A stretch of DNA of 17,929 nt from JBJSXF01 sp046086225 (GCA_046086225.1 JBJSXF010000199.1:1-17929); one strand, 5' to 3'; shown: positions 7,362 through 14,493, counted from the stretch's first letter. Translations and numbers: made by a program. The notes: generated from the sequence alone by a model not told the origin.

Positions 7362-7368
7362 TAGCGTC
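7362..7368. promoter_or_regulatory. Overlapping divergent -10 elements (otsB / M20 gene)
   Basis: Plus strand TAGCGT (7362-7367) is six bases before the otsB GTG at 7374. Minus strand GACGCT (7368-7363) is six bases before the M20 GTG at 7356. The two elements share five of seven positions, and the implied start sites are 18 bp apart. Confidence 0.5.
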
Positions 7369-7373
7369 GCACC

Positions 7374-8231
7374 GTGACCGCGGGAGGCGCAACCGGCGGG
7401 GCCGACGCCGAAGTCGTCGATCGTCTCGCGGCCGTCCCCCTGCGGTCGCTCGTCGCGGTCGACTTCGACGGGTCCCTGGCGCCGATCGTCGATGATCCGG
7501 CGGATGCCCGGCCGCTGTCGGACGTGGTCGGGGTGCTGAATCGGCTGACCGACCGTCTCGGTCGGGTGGCCGTCGTGAGCGGTCGCCCGGTCGGCTTCCT
7601 CGCCGAGCGTCTGGACGGTTGCCGGGCCGAGCTGATCGGTGCATACGGCGCCGAACGGCTCGTGGCGGGTGAGCGCCGGCTCGATCCGCGACTGGAACCG
7701 TGGCGCGAGCCGCTGGCGGCGGCGGCCCGTGATGCGGCGATTCGATTCCCGGCCCGGCTCGTGGAGGTCAAAGTCGGCATCGGGGTCGCGCTCCACTGGC
7801 GGACGGCGCCCGAGCGCGAAGCGGCCGCCCGTCGGCTCGCCGACGAGCTTGCGAACCGGTTCGGGCTCGTGGTGCTGGGTGCCCGCCGGGCGGTCGAGCT
7901 GCGGGCTCCCGTCGATATCGACAAGGGGACGACCGTGCGTGCGCTCATCGGCGGGATGAGGACGGCGTGCTTCGCGGGCGACGACGAAGGCGACCTCCCG
8001 GCGTTCGCGGCGCTGCGCGACGCCGTCACGGCGGGCGAGATCGATCGAGCGTGCTGTATCGGCGTGGGGTCGGTCGAGACCCCGCCCGGGCTCGCGGCGG
8101 CGGTCGACCTGCTCGTCGACGGGCCGGTCGGTCTCCTCGCGCTACTCGCCCGCCTGGCCGACGAGGTCGGCGAGCCAGTCGGCCGGGGTTCGCGCGGTGG
8201 CGAGGGTCCGGAGGTGGGTGGCCCGGGCTGA
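7374..8231 (+). CDS. otsB: Trehalose-6-phosphate phosphatase-like HAD hydrolase
   Basis: 285 residues, HAD superfamily, OtsB type. Motif I is DFDGSLAP with nucleophile Asp30 and acid Asp32, motif II SGRP (69-72), a Lys in 'DIDKG', and motif III GDDEGD (202-207). The 'APVDIDKGTTVRALIG' segment is typical of trehalose-phosphatases. It would dephosphorylate trehalose-6-phosphate made by the OtsA homologue encoded convergently. An alternative substrate is glucosyl-3-phosphoglycerate from the nearby GpgS, since no dedicated GpgP is seen. The GTG start lies six bases after TAGCGT, suggesting a leaderless transcript. The last 90 bp overlap the 3' end of otsA on the other strand, so the C-terminal Gly-rich tail (GRGSRGGEGPEVGGPG) may be an extension forced by read-through. 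Confidence 0.88.
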   Translation: MTAGGATGGADAEVVDRLAAVPLRSLVAVDFDGSLAPIVDDPADARPLSDVVGVLNRLTDRLGRVAVVSGRPVGFLAERLDGCRAELIGAYGAERLVAGERRLDPRLEPWREPLAAAARDAAIRFPARLVEVKVGIGVALHWRTAPEREAAARRLADELANRFGLVVLGARRAVELRAPVDIDKGTTVRALIGGMRTACFAGDDEGDLPAFAALRDAVTAGEIDRACCIGVGSVETPPGLAAAVDLLVDGPVGLLALLARLADEVGEPVGRGSRGGEGPEVGGPG

Positions 8232-9512
8232 CCGCTCGTCGAACGGCGCGGCGAGGGCGGCATCGAGCGTGGCGGCGGACTGCTCGATGTCGAACGGATG
8301 CATGGGGAACGCCGCCGGGGCGAGTTCGGCGAAGGCCCCCGCTCCCGGCGAGAGGCACAGCACCCCGTCCCGACGATTGATCGCCGGGCCCTCCTTGGCG
8401 ACGAGGTTGAGTCCGTCGCGCAACGGGTTCACGACCAGCACGTCGTAGCGCTCGAGGCCGGCGAGCGATCGGGCGTAGTCGTCGCGGACATCGAGTACGA
8501 CGGGGAGCCAGTCGCCGCTGGCCCAACGGTCGTTGACCGCATCGGCGGCCCGGGCGACGGCCTCGGCGTAGGCGCGGTATCCGGCGATGCCCTGCCGTGA
8601 AGGCGAGCACATGGCGACGAACACGACCCGGCCCCGGAGCCCCGGTCGGGCCTCGAGCAGCCGGTCGTAGGCGGTGAAGCCACGAACGATGTTCTTGGCC
8701 GGCTCGATGCGATCGATCCGCAGGATCACCCGGCGTTCACCGACGGTGTCGGCGAGCTGCGCGGCCGCGGCCCGGGCGGCGGGCTCGGCGGCTGCTGCGG
8801 CCAGCGCCGGGACATCGGGCCCGAGCGGTGCCGTGAACACGGGTCCGAGCGCAGTATCGGGTCCGAGGGCGACGGCCGCAGCCCGGCGGAAGCCGGTCGC
8901 CCAGCGATCGGTGTGGAAGCCGGCCGGCCCCGACGCGAGCGCGCCGCACAGGGAGGCGGCGACGTCGTCGGGCAGCACGCTGATCGCCTCGCCGTCGCAG
9001 AAGGGCGTGTGGGTGAAGTGCACGACCCGGAGGTCGGGTCGCAGCGCCCGCAGGCGGCCCGGCACGAGTCCGAGCTGGTAGTCCTGGACGAGCACCGTCT
9101 CGCCCGGTTCGGCTCGTTCGGCCGTCGCTTCGGCGAAGGCATCGTTGACGGCGACGTAGGCCGTCCAGGCATCACGGAACTCGGCATCGAAACGCGGTTC
9201 GTGCACGAGGTCGAACAGGCCGTGATGGAGGAACCAGAGCACCCCGTTCGCGATCACGTCGAGGTGCATCCGATGATGGGTGGCATCGATCTCGAGCAGG
9301 TCGACCTCGAGTTCGAGCTCGTCGAGGGCGCCGGCCCGAGCCGCCTCGGTGTCCTCGGCTGAGAGCGCCGCTGCGATCCAGCGGGTGTCGGCCCGACTCG
9401 TGAGCAGCGGCAGCAGTGCGCTCACCACCCCGCCGGCCCCGCGGTGTGCCCGGAAACCGTCGGTGTCGTCGCGCTCGAACCGGTACGGCCCGCGGTGCGA
9501 GACGATGATCAC
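8142..9512 (-). CDS. otsA: Trehalose-6-phosphate synthase-like glycosyltransferase (GT20)
   Basis: 456 residues. It starts with 'VIIVSHRGPY', the GT20 'VSNR.P' motif, followed by GAGGVVSAL (26-33) in the UDP-glucose loop. Other family positions: 'VLWFLHHG' (91-98), VQDYQL with Asp144, VHFTHTPF (164-171), IDRIEPAKN with Arg268 and Lys273 matching the OtsA phosphate-binding pair, and PLRDGLNLVAKE with Asp366 and Glu374 at OtsA spacing. The family joins a nucleotide-glucose to glucose-6-phosphate. The GTG start overlaps the treT stop by 4 bp (GTGA), so the two are translationally coupled. Its 3' end overlaps otsB by 90 bp tail to tail. The acceptor is inferred; a different phosphorylated sugar acceptor is possible. 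Confidence 0.85.
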   Translation of the reverse strand: MIIVSHRGPYRFERDDTDGFRAHRGAGGVVSALLPLLTSRADTRWIAAALSAEDTEAARAGALDELELEVDLLEIDATHHRMHLDVIANGVLWFLHHGLFDLVHEPRFDAEFRDAWTAYVAVNDAFAEATAERAEPGETVLVQDYQLGLVPGRLRALRPDLRVVHFTHTPFCDGEAISVLPDDVAASLCGALASGPAGFHTDRWATGFRRAAAVALGPDTALGPVFTAPLGPDVPALAAAAAEPAARAAAAQLADTVGERRVILRIDRIEPAKNIVRGFTAYDRLLEARPGLRGRVVFVAMCSPSRQGIAGYRAYAEAVARAADAVNDRWASGDWLPVVLDVRDDYARSLAGLERYDVLVVNPLRDGLNLVAKEGPAINRRDGVLCLSPGAGAFAELAPAAFPMHPFDIEQSAATLDAALAAPFDERSARATHLRTLATARTPADWLADLVGQAGE

Positions 9513-10756
9513 CGCAGTTCCGTGAAGAGGCGGAGCCAGTCCTCGAGCTCGCGGGTGGAGAGGAAGTTGCCGCGTACGTGCTCGCGGCCGGCGCCGCCGA
9601 ACGCATCGGCCCGCTCGGGCTCGGCGAGGAGCTCGGCAGTTCGGGCCGCGGCCCCCTCCACGTCGTCGACGAGGTAGCCGTCGACCCCGTCGGTGATCTG
9701 CAGCGTGATGCCGCCGCACCGACCGCCGATGACCGGCCGACCCTTCCAGAGGGCCTCGCTCACGGTGAGCCCGAAACCTTCCCGCAGCGACTTCTGCATC
9801 ACGACCCCGGCGGCCCGTTGGAACGCGTTGATCTGCACGTTGCCGACCTGCTGGATGTTCGACAGCAGGTGCACGTCGCGATCCCCGGCTCGGGCCGCGT
9901 CGGCGAGATCCCAGTAGTGGAAGCCCTCGGGATCGTCGGTGGCCATCGATCCGGCGAGCACCAGCTGCACCGCGGGGATGCGCTCCTTCACGATCCGGTA
10001 GGCCTCGATGACGCCGACCGGATCCTTCCACGGGTCGAAGCGGCTCACCTGCACGATGAGCGGGTCGTGCGGCCGGACGCCGTACTGGCGCACGAGCTCG
10101 TCGACGAAGGGCCGGGGGAGGTCGAGGTTCTTCACCGACAGCGGATCGATGCACGGCGGCGCGATCCTGACGCGATCCATCGTGAGGGAGGCCGGTACGA
10201 ACTGCGGCATCGTCCAGACCGAGGCGTCGTACTGCTCGACGAACGGACGGAAGAAGCCGAACACGGTGGGGTCGGCATCGGTGAGATCGATGTGGCATCG
10301 CCAGATCCACTTGGTCGACGGGGAGGCCAGGCCGCGTGTGCGGGCGAACTCGCGGATCGCGGCCGGCTGCGGATCGTGGACGACGACGATGTCCCAGTCG
10401 CCCTCGAGCGCGAGGGCGTTGGCGAGGACCTGCTCGAGGTAGACGGCCTCCATCGGATGGGTCCACTCGACCGCCGCGCCCTGCAAGGCGTTGTGCACGG
10501 TCTTGGTGACCGCGAAGAACTCGTCCCGGCCGTGGATCACCTGCCACTCGGCGTCGATACCGACGTCGCGCAGCAGGGCGACGTGAGTGGCGAGGAGTTC
10601 GGCGACCCCGCCTCCGTATGCCGTGGCGTTCAGGTGGAGGACGCGGGCACCTCGCAACGGTGCGGCGAGCTCGCGGATCCGCTCGATCGTGCCCGGCTCG
10701 ACGTGGGCGCGGTAGTCCTCGAGCGACTTGTCGAGCAGGGGGACGCGTTCGAGCAT
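9509..10756 (-). CDS. treT: Trehalose glycosyltransferring synthase-like GT4 enzyme
   Basis: 415 residues. The N-terminal Rossmann motif 'LHLNATAYGGGVAELL' (40-55) and the C-terminal nucleotide-sugar motif EGFGLTVSEALWKGRPVIG (from 326) are hallmarks of TreT, a retaining GT4 enzyme that makes trehalose directly from NDP-glucose and glucose. 'HDPQPAAI', 'WRCHID', 'QVSRFDPWKDP' and 'VLAGSMATDDPEG' are also family-like. The ATG at 10756 is preceded by GGAG nine bases upstream; longer upstream extensions read as Arg/Pro-rich noise. It is first in an operon with otsA (4-bp overlap) and divergent from glycerate kinase. Having two alternative trehalose synthases in one operon is unusual. Confidence 0.88.
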   Translation of the reverse strand: MLERVPLLDKSLEDYRAHVEPGTIERIRELAAPLRGARVLHLNATAYGGGVAELLATHVALLRDVGIDAEWQVIHGRDEFFAVTKTVHNALQGAAVEWTHPMEAVYLEQVLANALALEGDWDIVVVHDPQPAAIREFARTRGLASPSTKWIWRCHIDLTDADPTVFGFFRPFVEQYDASVWTMPQFVPASLTMDRVRIAPPCIDPLSVKNLDLPRPFVDELVRQYGVRPHDPLIVQVSRFDPWKDPVGVIEAYRIVKERIPAVQLVLAGSMATDDPEGFHYWDLADAARAGDRDVHLLSNIQQVGNVQINAFQRAAGVVMQKSLREGFGLTVSEALWKGRPVIGGRCGGITLQITDGVDGYLVDDVEGAAARTAELLAEPERADAFGGAGREHVRGNFLSTRELEDWLRLFTELR

Positions 10757-10795
10757 CGGCACAGGCTCCGGGGTGTCGACGGGGCGCGGAAATGA

Positions 10796-10802
10796 CAATC
10801 TA
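10796..10802. promoter_or_regulatory. Shared divergent -10 region (treT / glycerate kinase)
   Basis: Minus strand TAGATT (10802-10797) would start treT transcription about 30 bases before its ATG. Plus strand CAATCT (10796-10801) lies eight bases before the glycerate kinase GTG at 10810. The two hexamers are offset by one base, the same geometry as at 7362-7368. Confidence 0.45.
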
Positions 10803-10809
10803 GGGGCCT

Positions 10810-11853
10810 GTGGGAGCGCTCCGGGCCGTCGTCTGCCCCGACAAGTTCCGTGGTGGGCTGAGCGCAGCGGAGGTCGCGGCGGCCGTCGCCGCGGGGTTGG
10901 CACGGGGCGGATTCGACACGATCGACGAGGTTCCGCTGGCCGACGGGGGCGAGGGCACGCTCGACGCATTGCTCCGGGCGCGCGGCGGCTCCCGCCGAAC
11001 GGCCCGGGTCACCGGTCCGCTCGGCGAGCCGGTCGATGCCGAGTGGGGTGTACTCACCGACGGTACGGCGGTGGTGGAGATGGCCCGGGCCAGCGGTCTC
11101 GCTCTCGTCGCCGGCCGCAACGACGCGTTGCGGGCGAGCACCCGGGGAACGGGGGAGCTCATCGCGGTCGCCCGGGCCCAGGGCTGCGCCCGGATTCTCG
11201 TGACCGTCGGCGGGAGCGCGACGACCGACGGTGGACTCGCGGCCGTCGAGGCGCTCGGCTGGTCGCTCCAGGGTTGCGACGTGACGGTCGCCTGCGACGT
11301 GTCGACTCGGTTCATGGATGCCGCAGCACGGTTCGGACCGCAGAAGGGCGCGTCGGCGGCCGAGGTCGCATTGCTCGGCCGGCGCTTGGGTCAGATCGCC
11401 GACACGTACCGGTCGCGTACGGGTCGCGACGTCACCGGTCTCGACGGTGCGGGGGCGGCCGGTGGGCTCGCCGGAGGTCTGGCCGCGATCGGGGCGCGGC
11501 TCGGGCCGGGGTTCGAGGCGGTGGCCGAAGTGGTCGGCCTCGAGGAGCACCTCGCCGGGGCCGATCTCGTCGTGACCGGTGAGGGTCGTGTCGACGCGAC
11601 GAGCTTCGAGGGCAAGGTGGTCGGTGGCGTGCTCGAGTGGGCGGTCGATCTCGAGGTCGACCGAACTGCGGTGGTCGCGGGTCGGATCGACGACGATGTC
11701 CGGGCCCGCCTCGCCGCGTCGGCGAGTCCGCCCCCGATCGCGCTGGCGCTCGTCGACCGGGCGTTCGACGAGACCGACTCGTTCGCCCGGGCCGCGCTGC
11801 TCGCCGAGGAGGCGGGGCTCGAAGTGGCCCGGACGGTGCTGCGCTCCGAGTGA
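10810..11853 (+). CDS. Glycerate kinase (GarK/GlxK family)
   Basis: 347 residues. Family motifs in order: 'VVCPDKFRGGLSAAEVA' near the N-terminus, 'PLADGGEGTLDAL', 'VGGSATTDGG', 'RFGPQKGAS', 'GAAGGLAGGLAAIGA' and 'VVTGEGRVDATSFEGK'. The enzyme phosphorylates D-glycerate with ATP, usually to 2-phosphoglycerate in this family, feeding glycolysis. GpgS, which consumes 3-phosphoglycerate, lies convergently 21 bp away, so a link to glucosylglycerate turnover (recovery of released glycerate) is plausible but inferred. The GTG start at 10810 fits a leaderless transcript; no Shine-Dalgarno sequence is visible. Confidence 0.93.
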   Translation: MGALRAVVCPDKFRGGLSAAEVAAAVAAGLARGGFDTIDEVPLADGGEGTLDALLRARGGSRRTARVTGPLGEPVDAEWGVLTDGTAVVEMARASGLALVAGRNDALRASTRGTGELIAVARAQGCARILVTVGGSATTDGGLAAVEALGWSLQGCDVTVACDVSTRFMDAAARFGPQKGASAAEVALLGRRLGQIADTYRSRTGRDVTGLDGAGAAGGLAGGLAAIGARLGPGFEAVAEVVGLEEHLAGADLVVTGEGRVDATSFEGKVVGGVLEWAVDLEVDRTAVVAGRIDDDVRARLAASASPPPIALALVDRAFDETDSFARAALLAEEAGLEVARTVLRSE

Positions 11854-11874
11854 GTCGGGGGGAGGGGCGCGACG

Positions 11875-12717
11875 TCAGTCGCGTGCGATGCCGGAGGCCA
11901 GGAGCTCGATGAGGGGCGGCCGCTCGGCGACATCGACCGGCTCGGCGCTGATCGTGTCGTCGGGACCGGGTCGGAGCAGCTCGACCGGCCCGCCACCGTG
12001 CGACCGCAGTCCGGCCCGGGCGAGCGCAGTGGCGAGGATGCCGAGCGCTTGGGGGGCCAGCTCCTCGACCGGACGATTCCGATGCTCTCGGGTGCCGAGG
12101 TCGACCTGGGCGAGCGCCCCCCGGCCGAAGCGCTCGACGATGTCGACGATCAGTGCGAGCTCGACGCCCCACCCCTCGACGAACGGCAGCACCTCGAGGG
12201 CCTCGCGCCGGGCGGCGTACTCGCCGGCGAGGGGCTGGGCGATGTCGGCGAGCTCGGGGAAGAGGAGCGAGATGAGGGGGCGGGCGACGAGTTCGGTGAC
12301 CCGACCCCCGCCGCTCGGCGCCCCTTCGAAGGAACGGGCGTAGCGCGGCTTCACGAGCATCACGGCGGGATCGTCGAGGAGCGGTCGACACAGACGCTCG
12401 ATGTCGTCGGCCGTGAGGTTGCGGAGGTCGGCGTCGAGATAGCAGACGATCTCGCCTCGGCTCGCGGCGAGGGCCTTCCAGAGCACGTTGCCCTTGCCGC
12501 GTCCGGGCCCGGCCTCGGGGAGGATCCGGGCTTCGGGAATGACCCGGGCCCCGGCGGCGGTGGCGACCCGGGCGGTGTCGTCGGTCGAGCCGTCGTCGAT
12601 GACCAGGACCTCGTCGACGAGGGTGCATCCGAGGGCCGTGGCGATCACGTCGCCGACCGTCTCCGCCTCGTTCCGGGCGGGCACGCACACCGAGACCCGG
12701 ACGGCGGGGGGAGTCAC
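11875..12717 (-). CDS. gpgS: Glucosyl-3-phosphoglycerate synthase (GT81)
   Basis: 280 residues, a GT-A fold transferase. 'VSVCVPARNEAETVGDVI' (8-25), VIDDGSTDDT (39-48), GKGNVLW (74-80) and the metal-binding DAD (95-97) form the nucleotide-sugar site. 'GGGRVTELVARPL', 'QPLAGEYAARREALEVLPFVEGWGVE' and 'GTREHRNRP' are specific to GpgS. It transfers glucose from NDP-glucose to 3-phosphoglycerate, the first step to glucosylglycerate, a compatible solute and, in mycobacteria, a primer for methylglucose polysaccharide. The GTG start at 12717 is chosen because TAACCT (12730-12725) lies exactly seven bases upstream; a longer reading would run into the riboswitch region. It is shorter than mycobacterial GpgS (about 324 residues) mainly at the N-terminus. 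No obvious GpgP is adjacent. Confidence 0.92.
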   Translation of the reverse strand: MTPPAVRVSVCVPARNEAETVGDVIATALGCTLVDEVLVIDDGSTDDTARVATAAGARVIPEARILPEAGPGRGKGNVLWKALAASRGEIVCYLDADLRNLTADDIERLCRPLLDDPAVMLVKPRYARSFEGAPSGGGRVTELVARPLISLLFPELADIAQPLAGEYAARREALEVLPFVEGWGVELALIVDIVERFGRGALAQVDLGTREHRNRPVEELAPQALGILATALARAGLRSHGGGPVELLRPGPDDTISAEPVDVAERPPLIELLASGIARD

Positions 12718-12724
12718 GCCGGGG

Positions 12725-12730
12725 AGGTTA
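12725..12730 (-). promoter_or_regulatory. -10 element of leaderless gpgS
   Basis: TAACCT on the minus strand is a perfect TANNNT, seven bases before the GTG at 12717. A -35 is not clear. Confidence 0.5.
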
Positions 12731-12747
12731 CGGGAGCGACCCGCTGC

Positions 12748-12753
12748 TACGAT
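12748..12753 (+). promoter_or_regulatory. -10 element upstream of SAM riboswitch
   Basis: TACGAT fits TANNNT and would start transcription near 12760, five bases before the riboswitch P1 stem. The -35 region falls on the gpgS -10 and matches no consensus. Confidence 0.5.
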
Positions 12754-12764
12754 GCCGCCTACGC

Positions 12765-12863
12765 GCTCATCGAGAGCGGCCGAGGGACAGGCCCTTTGAC
12801 GCCGCGGCAACCAGCCCACCCGGGCAACCGGGGGAGCCAGGTGCCAATGCCTGACCGATGAGC
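12765..12863 (+). ncRNA. SAM-I (S-box) riboswitch
   Basis: P1 is a perfect 8-bp pair: GCTCATCG (12765-12772) with CGATGAGC (12856-12863). The conserved core is present in order: GAGGGA (12782-12787), GGCCC (12790-12794), TTTGAC, GGCAACCAG (12806-12814), a variable P3 arm rich in C and G, then GGTGCCAAT (12840-12848) and CCTG. This matches SAM-I rather than the SAM-IV class better known in actinobacteria. It would sense S-adenosylmethionine and switch off the downstream metM/metO pair. Between P1 and the ribosome binding site two hairpins compete: 12871-12887 (6-bp stem) and 12885-12909 (two 5-bp stems with one G-G mismatch), sharing 12885-12887. No T-rich terminator is seen, so control may be translational or Rho-linked. 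Confidence 0.95.
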
Positions 12864-12926
12864 AGCCGAAGAGCGGTTCCCCCGCTCGAGGCGCTCGGAG
12901 CGCGTCGAGTCCGGAGGGAGAACGTC

Positions 12927-14162
12927 ATGGTCAACATCCTCGGTCTGCGGTGCCGGGAATGCGGTCGCGAGTACGAGTCCGCACCGATCTACACGTGCGA
13001 GTGGTGCTTCGGCCCGCTCGAGGTGGCGTACGACTACGACGCGATCAGGGCGTCGGTCAGTCGGGAGAAGATCGCGTCCGGCCCGTCCACGCTCTGGCGG
13101 TACGCCGATCTGCTGCCGGTGGAGGGCGATCCGGCCGTCGATCTCGGCACCGGGTGCACGCCGCTCGTACGGGCCGACCGGCTCGCGGTCGAGCTCGGGC
13201 TCGGTGAGGTGTGGATCAAGAACGACACCCGCAACCCGACGAACTCGTTCAAGGACCGAGTCGTCTCGGTCGCGCTCTCCCAGGCGCTCGCGTTCGGGTT
13301 CAAGGTCGCGGCCTGCGCGTCGACCGGCAACCTGGCCAACTCGGTCGCGGCCCACGCGGCCCGGGCCGGGCTGCGCAGCTACGTGTTCATCCCGGCCGAT
13401 CTCGAGCAGGGCAAGGTCGTCACCACGGCGGTGTACGGCGGCGAGGTCGTGGCGATCGACGGCAGTTACGACGACGTCAACCGGCTCTGCGCCGAGCTGG
13501 CGGGCATTCACGAGTGGGCGTTCGTGAACGTCAACATGCGCCCCTTCTACGCCGAGGGGTCGAAGACCCTCGCATTCGAGACCGCCGAGCAGCTCGGATG
13601 GCAGACCCCCGACCACGTGGTCGTGCCGGTTGCGAGCGGCTCCCTACTCACGAAGATCCGCAAGGGCTTCGCCGAACTCCACCGGGTCGGCCTGCTCGAC
13701 GAGGAGCCGCAGGTGCGGGTGTCGGGGGCGCAGGCGCTCGGTTGCTCGCCCGTGGCCCAGGCGTTCGTCGAGGGATCCGACACGATCCGACCGGTCAAGC
13801 CGGCCACGATCGCCAAATCGCTCGCGATCGGCAACCCGGCCGACGGCTACTTCGCGCTCGACGTCGTTCGGTCCACGGGCGGTGGACTCGCAGCGGTCAC
13901 CGACGACGAGGTGGTGGAGGGCATGCGGCTGCTGGCCCGCACCGAGGGGATCTTCGCCGAGACCGCGGGTGGCGTCACGATCGCGACGCTGAAGCGGCTC
14001 GCCGCCGAGGGAGTCATCCGGCCCGACGAGCGGGTCGTGGTCTACATCACCGGCCACGGGCTGAAGACGCTGGAGGCGGTGGCGCCGACCTGCGGTCCGA
14101 CGGCGACCATCGCCCCGACGCTCGACGCGTTCCGGGCCGCATTCGATATCGAGGAGGTCCGG
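12927..14162 (+). CDS. metM: Threonine-synthase-like PLP enzyme, likely O-phosphohomoserine-dependent homocysteine synthase (MetM-type)
   Basis: 412 residues. The N-terminal zinc ribbon has Cys9, Cys12, Cys24 and Cys27. A fold-type II PLP domain follows, with the Schiff-base Lys109 in 'NPTNSFKDR' and the phosphate-binding segments 'STGNLANS' and 'GSLLTKI'. On similarity alone it would be called threonine synthase. Two features argue otherwise: a SAM-I riboswitch precedes it, and a CysO/MoaD-like sulfur carrier overlaps its stop. These fit a MetM-type enzyme that takes O-phosphohomoserine and a carrier thiocarboxylate to make homocysteine, as I recall being reported for Streptomyces. Start: ATG 12927 follows GGAGGGAG (12913-12920) by six bases; the ATG at 12858 lies inside the riboswitch P1. 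A true ThrC remains the alternative and would predict no second thrC in the genome. Confidence 0.8.
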
Positions 14163-14434
14163 TGATCACCGTTCGCATTCCGACCCAGCTCCGTTCGCTC
14201 TCCGGGGGCGCCGCCGAGGTGTCGGTGGAGGCCGGCACCGTGGCCGAGGCCTTGCGGGCGCTCGATGTCGCCCACCCGGGTTTCGGGGAGCGGCTGTTCG
14301 ACGAGTCGGGGGCGTTGCGGCGCTTCGTCAACGTGTTCCTGGCCGACGAGGACATCCGGTTCCTCGACGGGGTGGACACGGCGGTCACGGCCGGCCAGGT
14401 GGTGTCGATCATCCCCGCAGTCGCCGGCGGCTGA
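14162..14434 (+). CDS. metO: CysO/MoaD-like sulfur carrier protein (MetO-type)
   Basis: 90 residues, ubiquitin-like. It starts 'ITVRIPTQLRSLSGG', contains 'RRFVNVFLADEDIRFLDG', and ends 'VVSIIPAVAGG', very like mycobacterial CysO, whose end I recall as ILPAVAGG. The exposed C-terminal Gly-Gly is the site adenylated and thiocarboxylated by an E1-like MoeB/MoeZ enzyme; the thiocarboxylate then donates sulfide to a PLP enzyme. GTG at 14162 overlaps the stop of the upstream gene by 4 bp (GTGA), so the two are coupled and probably form a complex. It is controlled by the same SAM riboswitch. No activating enzyme or JAMM protease is in the window. A molybdopterin role is unlikely because no moaE or moa gene is near. 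Confidence 0.88.
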   Translation: MITVRIPTQLRSLSGGAAEVSVEAGTVAEALRALDVAHPGFGERLFDESGALRRFVNVFLADEDIRFLDGVDTAVTAGQVVSIIPAVAGG

Positions 14435-14493
14435 GCCCAGCGCAGTGGGGACGGCCGGCGGCTGAGCCCGGCGCAGTGGGGACGGCCGGCGGC
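14423..14493 (+). repeat. 31-bp tandem duplication at the metO stop
   Basis: Two 31-bp units (14423-14453 and 14454-14484) with one mismatch (A14439/G14470), then a partial third (GCCGGCGGC, 14485-14493). The first unit contains the last metO codons and its stop, so this is a recent duplication of the gene's end into the intergenic space before the groEL operator. Confidence 0.9.

Noticed and set aside
5507..8263. A 918-codon minus-strand open frame
   Set aside because: It runs antisense or out of frame through three well-supported genes and reads as Arg/Ser/Pro-rich noise.
12858..12860. ATG as the start of the metM gene
   Set aside because: It lies inside the 3' strand of the riboswitch P1 stem and has no ribosome binding site; ATG 12927 has a strong one and begins at the zinc ribbon.
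14162..14434. Molybdopterin synthase small subunit MoaD
   Set aside because: No moaE or other moa gene is adjacent, the sequence is closer to CysO, and it is controlled by a SAM riboswitch.
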